A DNA stretch of 64,000 bases from positions 6,906,769 to 6,970,768 of the forward strand of contig CM059624.1 in the NCBI GenBank assembly GCA_030435675.1, given 5' to 3'. The position numbers and the translations under genes are program-made. Of this stretch, positions 58,701 through 64,000 are shown in pieces (position 1 is the first letter of the stretch; each line of letters opens with the position of its first letter). Source of the DNA: Steinernema hermaphroditum. Lineage: Eukaryota; Nematoda; Chromadorea; Rhabditida; Steinernematidae. The notes under the pieces were generated by a model. The model searched no databases. It was not told the DNA's origin and was given only the letters and a program-made list of their open reading frames with translations.

Positions 58701-59159
58701 ACTTCTGTTCCAAGTGCGTCAAGCAAGGCAGGGCCTCGCAGGCTCCCTTTGCTTCATCGTCAATTACTCAGTGCTTCTTCCGCTAATCTTCATCGAGGTA
58801 TCTTGTATGACTCTGTTGCCTAACTCTCCCTGTAGGATCAGGATCAGAAAGTGCGTGCGATAATTTTCATGTGCATCCCTCTCCTCACTGCCTACGTCGC
58901 CTTCGTAACAATGCTCCTCCCGGTCATTTGGGAGCTAACCTTTCACGCCGGCGTCAACAAGCACGAGTACGTTGCACGAGAACGAAGTAGGCAATTCCGA
59001 GAGGGAAATGTCATGTATTACATCGACGCCATCGTCCTGCGCCGCAACAGAACGTCAACGGCGCCCTCCGTAGGAGCTCCTGAGAAAAAGAAGCTCGAAC
59101 GCCTGTCGAAGTCTGCCCCTGGTGACGTTCCCCGTCGGTCGACGGACCTGACAATCTGA
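55728..59159 (+). CDS. Metabotropic glutamate receptor-like class C GPCR
   Basis: Ten exons (55728-55921, 56060-56270, 56311-56523, 56568-56663, 56707-56985, 57291-57411, 57455-57702, 57744-58294, 58341-58797, 58836-59159) give about 897 aa. A signal peptide (WRLLVLLCLFPQQALL) starts a Venus-flytrap ligand domain (RKYPYFVRTSP-type KRYPYFVRTSPSD; CGYSMQCSG). A nine-Cys linker follows (GVCCWQCQECPGKHMY, CPFTD, RECRNCS), then seven helices (VLFGLAGLGIALCLVSGVV; LVTTMWILLRPP; PLLTAYVAFVTMLLPVIW). The tail is short and basic. Worms have mgl-1/2/3; I cannot say which. Two introns have GC-AG borders (56664-56706 and 58295-58340). The stretch 57256-57290 looks homologous but is out of frame (see findings). 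The stop lies 48 bp from the stop of the PDZ gene. Confidence 0.88.
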
Positions 59160-59207
59160 GCCATAACTATTGAATCAGTAATACACATTACGGGTATAAA
59201 TGAATCT

Positions 59208-60372
59208 TTACTGGTAGGGACTCTCCCTGGGCACGATGGTCGTCCACAAAAGATCCCTCACGCGCTTCGAGCGAGACTTCTTCCTCGGCACGTGGATGAG
59301 ACTGCGCGACGTCGGAACGTCCGATTTGATCACCATCGTCGTCGTCGACTTCGTAAACTACAACGAGGGAAATATGGATTTCTACACTATTGTTGCACCC
59401 TCTACCGTAACGGAGCCGCTTCGCTCTGTGTTGGAAACGGGCGTCTGCCGGAGAATAGAGGGAACGCTGTGGTGGGCGCGTTGGCGGTGTTCCCTGGAGG
59501 CTCGTTTTCCGATTTGAGCCGTGTCGATGCCGAGGAGGGGATCCTGGTGAAAACGTTCTGAGAGCTGCATGCGGAGGCTGAAGTAGAAGAATTTGTGAAT
59601 GATGAGGAAGAAAGCCACTCACGAGAGCTCTGATTTTATACGCTCAACGACCACGGACGTGTAGTACTTTGTCTTGAGGGCACTCGTGATCAGCTTCTTG
59701 GCGATGTCCTTTGCTACAACCTGGAAGGAGGGTATAGTCGAGATGGAAGTGGGCGCACTCACAGGAATGCCGTCAACATCGAGGATGAAGTCCCCAACGG
59801 CAAAGATGCCCGCGCAGAGTCCATTGGGTTCTACTGCAATCACAACTACTTTGCTGAACGAATTCTGAAACCAAATAATTAGCTTATGCTTAAGAGTTTT
59901 GATATTCCCATCAAACCGAGACCAACTTTCGCCCCAGAGGTACGATAGATGTGGGCAACGAAGTAGTCGTAGGATTTGTGTCTGACAAGGCTGATCTTCG
60001 CGGCGCGCTTCTCGCTCACCGGTGTCTTGGTGACTCTCCGGTCGACTTCGATGGTCATCTGCGGGTAGGATGCTTGCATGTTGCGGATAAGCTGATAGAA
60101 GTGGTCGACATTGTTCGGCTGCCGTCCGTTCACAGTCAGGATCTGGTCGCCCACCGCAAGCTTTCCATCGCCTTTTGTATCCTTCTGCACCCGCTGCACG
60201 ACCAACTTCTCGCTGAGGGTGAGACCCAACTAAAAGAGGGGATTTAGCGAGCCAGTGAAGGAAGCCTGCAACGCACGTTGTCATTCTCCTCGTAGTCGAT
60301 GACGATGGTGACTTTCTCAGTGATCGGAGTTTTCACTGTTATCTCGACGGACGTTTCGCCGTCGTTCTCCAT
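59208..60372 (-). CDS. Two-PDZ-domain scaffold protein
   Basis: Six exons (60277-60372, 59927-60229, 59763-59864, 59623-59720, 59406-59577, 59208-59357) give 306 aa. PDZ 1 covers about residues 8-100: VTIVIDYEENDN, then LGLTLSEKLVVQRVQK, GKLAVGDQILTVNG and a helix NNVDHFYQLIRNM. PDZ 2 has KVVVIAVEPNGLCAGIF and AVGDFILDVDGIPV followed by a helix. The C-terminal 80 residues are basic (SREHRQRAHHS, RKKSRSKRVRD) and end RESPYQ, outside the PDZ folds. The gene looks like the nematode family of small PDZ proteins; partners are unknown. The exon 2/3 junction at 59927 was chosen because it alone preserves phase. TTTTCAG 8 nt before the ATG is a likely trans-splice acceptor. Confidence 0.82.
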
Positions 60373-62294
60373 TCGATATTTCTGAAAAAAAAGAGAATAA
60401 CGGAGCAGGAGGGAAGACAACTCACTTCTCACGACAATTCGGCGCACAGAGAGGACCGACCGACCGCCGTCACGTAACCATCAGCTGTGAGGTGCACGGT
60501 GCAGGTGGAAACTGTCTGGACTGCACGTTGCCGTCTAGTCTACCGTGCAGACGTCTCATAAACATGGCTGCCGACGCTGAGCAGCAGACTGTGCAAAAAA
60601 AAGTGATTTCTGAGTATACGAAAGTTGGCAGTCCTGCAATCCTAATCTCGGGCTAAATATGTACTGTTTGGGGAAATTCTGCATAGTACACCTCAGATCA
60701 TTTTCAAAAAATTGTGAGTAGATTGCGAGGAAACAGAATTCCCACGTGAATCAGAATCTCACTCAAAAGACCGTTGGAGGGCAAAGCCACCTTCAGAAAA
60801 GATGAGGCGCTAGCGCACTTCTCGCGCGACATCTGAAAACGTGAAGTTATTCGTGACGGGACCACAAACTCGTTTTTTGGGTTGGAAATGGCTCTTTTAT
60901 ACTGGGAAGCGGTGAAGCCTCGCGTGCGAGTATGAACAGCCCTTAAGCTAAACTTAAGCTTTCTGCACGTACTTTGAAATGAAAATTTTTGATAGCTATC
61001 GATGAAGAATGACCGAGTCTTAAAGTAGGAGTCCACAGTATTACATATGAGCTTCCATATCCCTAATTGCGAAAGAACTTGTGTTACTACCACTTGTGTG
61101 ATGATGTACTCTTAGATAAAGACATTTTGGAACATGATCTTTACTCTAAAACACCTCACATGTGCCTCAGATACCTTTTTCACGGGCGCAATTCCCTGCA
61201 TCTTGTCGATTAGCGATCAAATACTTCTGTTTGTGACATATCCCCAAAAAGACTTTTCTGGCAGCTTTTCCCGATGGCATCCCGACCGTCTCTTACCCCT
61301 TTCAACAACTCTTGGCTCTGCACAGCAAAAGCCGAAATCGTCGTTCGTGTCGCCATCTCCGGGCTCCTGGCGCCGCCCCCTCCCTCCCAAAGCCGCGATA
61401 CGTCCACACAGGCGCCGCCGTCGCGCGGCCTCCGCTTCGCGGCCGCAGAGAACGCGGCGCGCGGGAGAAGCGTTTGTGTTTCGTGGCCTAAACCGCGTGA
61501 ATCTCTGGAAATAGCCCATCTTTTTGACGTCAGCTCTCTCAACGCGATCTCTCCCATCGGTCTTTTGAGTTCCACGGGGCCCCGCTGCTCCGATCTTTGA
61601 CCTCAGCGGCGTTCTTCTCCGAATTTCTCTCTCAGTTTGACTCTGGCGAGCCCAAACGGGGCGGTGGCGATGGCGCGCTCCCAGCGCAGCGGCCTCTGTG
61701 GTCTCAGGCGTCGCTGTAGGGCTGTAGGGAAACATCTACTTGCCATCTACGTGACATTTATCGGAACTCCGTGGGAATTGGGGGTGGCTGTGAGTGGCTA
61801 CTTGCACAGATGACCAAAGCACAAGTAGGTCCAAATTCGTCTCCTTTGATGGTCCTTTTTGGAAGTTTTCGTTCTTTTTCATACGTAATAAGTAACTATC
61901 TACTTAAGAAGCTGCCAGGTCATGATCATGTAGATTTTGGTTTTGGGTCAGATCTCACCGCAGTGGAAATTCAAATTTAGAATTAAAAAATTTAGAATTT
62001 TTTTCACATTTAGGAGCGATTTCACTGATCAGTTTCATGAGCGTCATCGTAATTGACAGCGTAGTTGACAAAGGTCTATATGTGCAAAACAGCTCCGAAA
62101 TCTCACCTCTGACGCTGTGCGTAGCTTAATCACACCCTAATCATAATAACCTCAAATCGGTCAAATCTCTGGAATAACGAAGAGTTAGCTCCAAATCCAA
62201 AGAATCATCACCTTAATCATGACTAACCCTAATCCCCTCTGAGACGCGAGACCCTTGGCAACGCTGTTCCTCCGCGCCATTGGCCATCAACGAG
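60373..62294. other. Divergent upstream region of the PDZ (-) and ELM2-SANT (+) genes
   Basis: No supported exon. The part at 61290-61700 is GC rich and contains a perfect CRE palindrome TGACGTCA at 61525-61532. A 129-codon minus-strand frame at 60704-61093 has no recognisable features. Confidence 0.35.
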
Positions 62295-64000
62295 ATGAGA
62301 CGATCCTGTCGGTCTTTAAGGGGAATGCGCGACGACCTCTACGAAGAGCCTGGCGGCCACAAACCGTCCACGGAGCTCATGTTCCAAGTGAGGACAGGAT
62401 GGACCTGCTGAGTGGATATGTGGTTGTTTTAGGAGATAGTGCGCCAGGCCCAGAGAGATGTCAGATCGGGCGCCGAGGCATCTGCCAGAAGAAGCAGTCG
62501 ACGACGGGCTCCTAAGCTGGTTCCAGGTGAGTGCTCAAAGATGTCTTTGCTTTCTTTCGCGGTACCTGAAAGACCGAACGGGTTCCTGAAAATCAGCTCA
62601 CCAATAGTTAGCTGGAAGGATCTGTTTATCGTAGATTGTCGTGTCGTAGTTCTAAGATTTGTTAAAACACAAGACCCATCACTTCTTCATCTTTCAAAGA
62701 TTCGAAAACAAGATTTGCTCTATCGCTTCCCCGGCCCATGCCTATTCTTATGCCCTCTCCACCCCCATGCCATTCCCGTTAGAACACCGAGAAGATTCAC
62801 TTAGTCACTGGTGCTTCTTTTCACTCAACTTCTATGAAATGCACTTAGCAGAGCAACTCGCTTCCAACGGGATCTCTTCGATTTCAAAACGACCCAGCCC
62901 GCCTCCAGTGGAAGAACCGTCCATCAAATTAGGATCCCGGCACCAGGCCGAGGTAGTGGAACTCGAGGACTTTCACGTTCCCTCCGACGATCAGAGGGAG
63001 GCCGAGGACGAGCGGGCGGAGTGCTTCTGGAGGCCCGACGCGGAGAGCAAAGTGACCATGAAGGACATGGACGAATTCGTGGCCACGTGCCGAAGACACA
63101 TGGACGTCGGCACAGATATGGTACCGTACGTGACCTGACCAATGGGACATAGATCCTTGCAGGCGATGTGTAGTGTGTTCAAACACGGCTACGATCTGCC
63201 CAGTGCCCTCGAGGACATGGAGCTCGATTTCAAGGACCACTGGAAGACGAGGTTCCTGAGGGTGGAGGACGACAAACTGGTCACGGCTCTCCACACCTAC
63301 GGGAAAAACTTTGCCAAAATAGCGAAATACGTGAGAGAAGACCTTTCTGACAGCTGCTGACTCTGCCGTCCTAGGTCAAATCGCGAAAGGTACACGAGTG
63401 TATCGGGAGGTACTACGATGTCAAGAAGAAGATCTGCTACATGACAAAACAGATCTGTCCGACGCTTATGAGGTTTGTGAGCTTCCTAATATGATCTTTT
63501 CGACATAAGTGTTCTTTGTAATCTTAGGTATTATTAGAAAATTTATTTCGGAAAACTCTTAAAAATTACTTCTTTCATAGCGGCGCCGTTTCAGAAGAAA
63601 CACAGACGACTACCGTATCGTACTGAGAAGTCACTGCGAGAACTGCTCGACGAATCTCTTCGAAAGGCAACTGAAATGCGAAGTGAGAGGTCGCAAGAGA
63701 ACCTTTCTCTGCCCGCCCTGCGACTTCTATGCCAAGTAGCACTCCCTCCCCTCACCTTCCACATCGACTTTTTAAGGCTGAAGAAGCTGTACAGGCCTAT
63801 CGCTCTGAGGTACACTCCAAGGGAAGACGGGCTGACGGAGGAGGAGCACGTGCAGCTCTACTACGAGCACACGGCCTACTTCGACATAAACGACTATCTG
63901 ATGGGAAGAATGGGGCCGGACCAGCTCCCGCCTCGGGGCCACATCCTCGCCGGCTTCTATTATGTGTCCGATCCTTCGGACCTGGCGCAGACGAGAGAGA
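62295..64000 (+). CDS. ELM2-SANT-GATA chromatin protein (EGL-27/RERE type), 3' part beyond the window
   Basis: Exons 62295-62387, 62433-62526, 62852-63120, 63163-63330, 63375-63472, 63595-63735 and 63777 to the window end. An Arg/Ser-rich N-terminus (EASARRSSRRRAPKL) precedes an ELM2 domain (IKLGSRHQAEVVEL, ERAECFWRPDAESK, SVFKHGYDLPSALEDM), the segment that binds HDAC1/2 in MTA, CoREST and RERE. A SANT domain follows (VEDDKLVTALHTYGKNFAKI, KVHECIGRYYDVKKK). Next is a GATA-like finger (CENCSTN...CPPCDFYAKLKKLYRP), the order found in worm EGL-27 and vertebrate RERE. The frame is still open at 64000. The first exon may extend further upstream; ATG 62295 is the first in the open frame. A nuclear corepressor role is inferred from the domains. 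Confidence 0.8.

Noticed and set aside
60704..61093. 129-codon minus-strand frame upstream of the PDZ gene
   Set aside because: No domain, signal peptide or matching splice sites.
61217..61735. 172-codon Arg/Gly-rich minus frame upstream of the ELM2-SANT gene
   Set aside because: GC-rich sequence gives long open frames on both strands; composition is low complexity and no splice partners fit.

Overview
This 64 kb window is nuclear DNA from a nematode, apparently not a standard Caenorhabditis sequence. The evidence is very short introns (mostly 40-50 nt) with TTTCAG-type acceptors, acceptor-like sites immediately 5' of several start codons (suggesting spliced-leader trans-splicing), two operon-like gene trains, AATAAA poly(A) signals, and a nematode-type ODR-2/HOT protein. 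Gene models were assembled by hand from splice signals, reading phase and family similarity. No database search was possible.

Left third (2-25 kb) is gene dense. It holds an ODR-2/HOT three-finger protein (5' end not found), a protein with two apparent ureidoglycolate-lyase (AllA) cupin units, a small secreted acidic protein (-), a Ulp/SENP cysteine protease, a CCDC9-like RGG protein (-), two diverged mariner-like relics in opposite orientation, a Six1/2 homeobox gene, a plus-strand train (unknown 124-aa protein, SREK1IP1-like zinc-knuckle protein, pyrroline-5-carboxylate reductase), a KXD1/BORC subunit (-), an F-box protein, and a minus-strand train of three small genes ending in an NDUFB1-like complex I subunit.

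Middle (25-43.2 kb): about 18 kb with no gene I can support. It contains GC-rich islands and scattered regulatory-type motifs, and runs up to the first exon of a neuropeptide (NPF/NPY-type) receptor. That receptor has a 1.6 kb first intron carrying a perfect 41-bp palindrome.

Right third (43-64 kb): the neuropeptide receptor, a six-cysteine secreted peptide, an elongator tRNA-Met(CAU), a doubtful two-exon gene, a pepsin-type aspartic protease, a PP2A B56 regulatory subunit (-), a metabotropic-glutamate-receptor-like class C GPCR, a two-PDZ protein (-), and the 5' part of an ELM2-SANT-GATA (EGL-27/RERE-type) chromatin protein running off the right end.

Many genes are arranged tail to tail with very short gaps. 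Three introns with GC-AG borders sit within 6 kb in the B56 and class C GPCR genes, where protein conservation or reading phase fixes the junctions. I see no wholly novel multi-gene system. The most unusual items are the tandem AllA protein, the Cys-rich secreted peptide, the palindrome, the GC-AG introns and the mini-operon of tiny membrane proteins.
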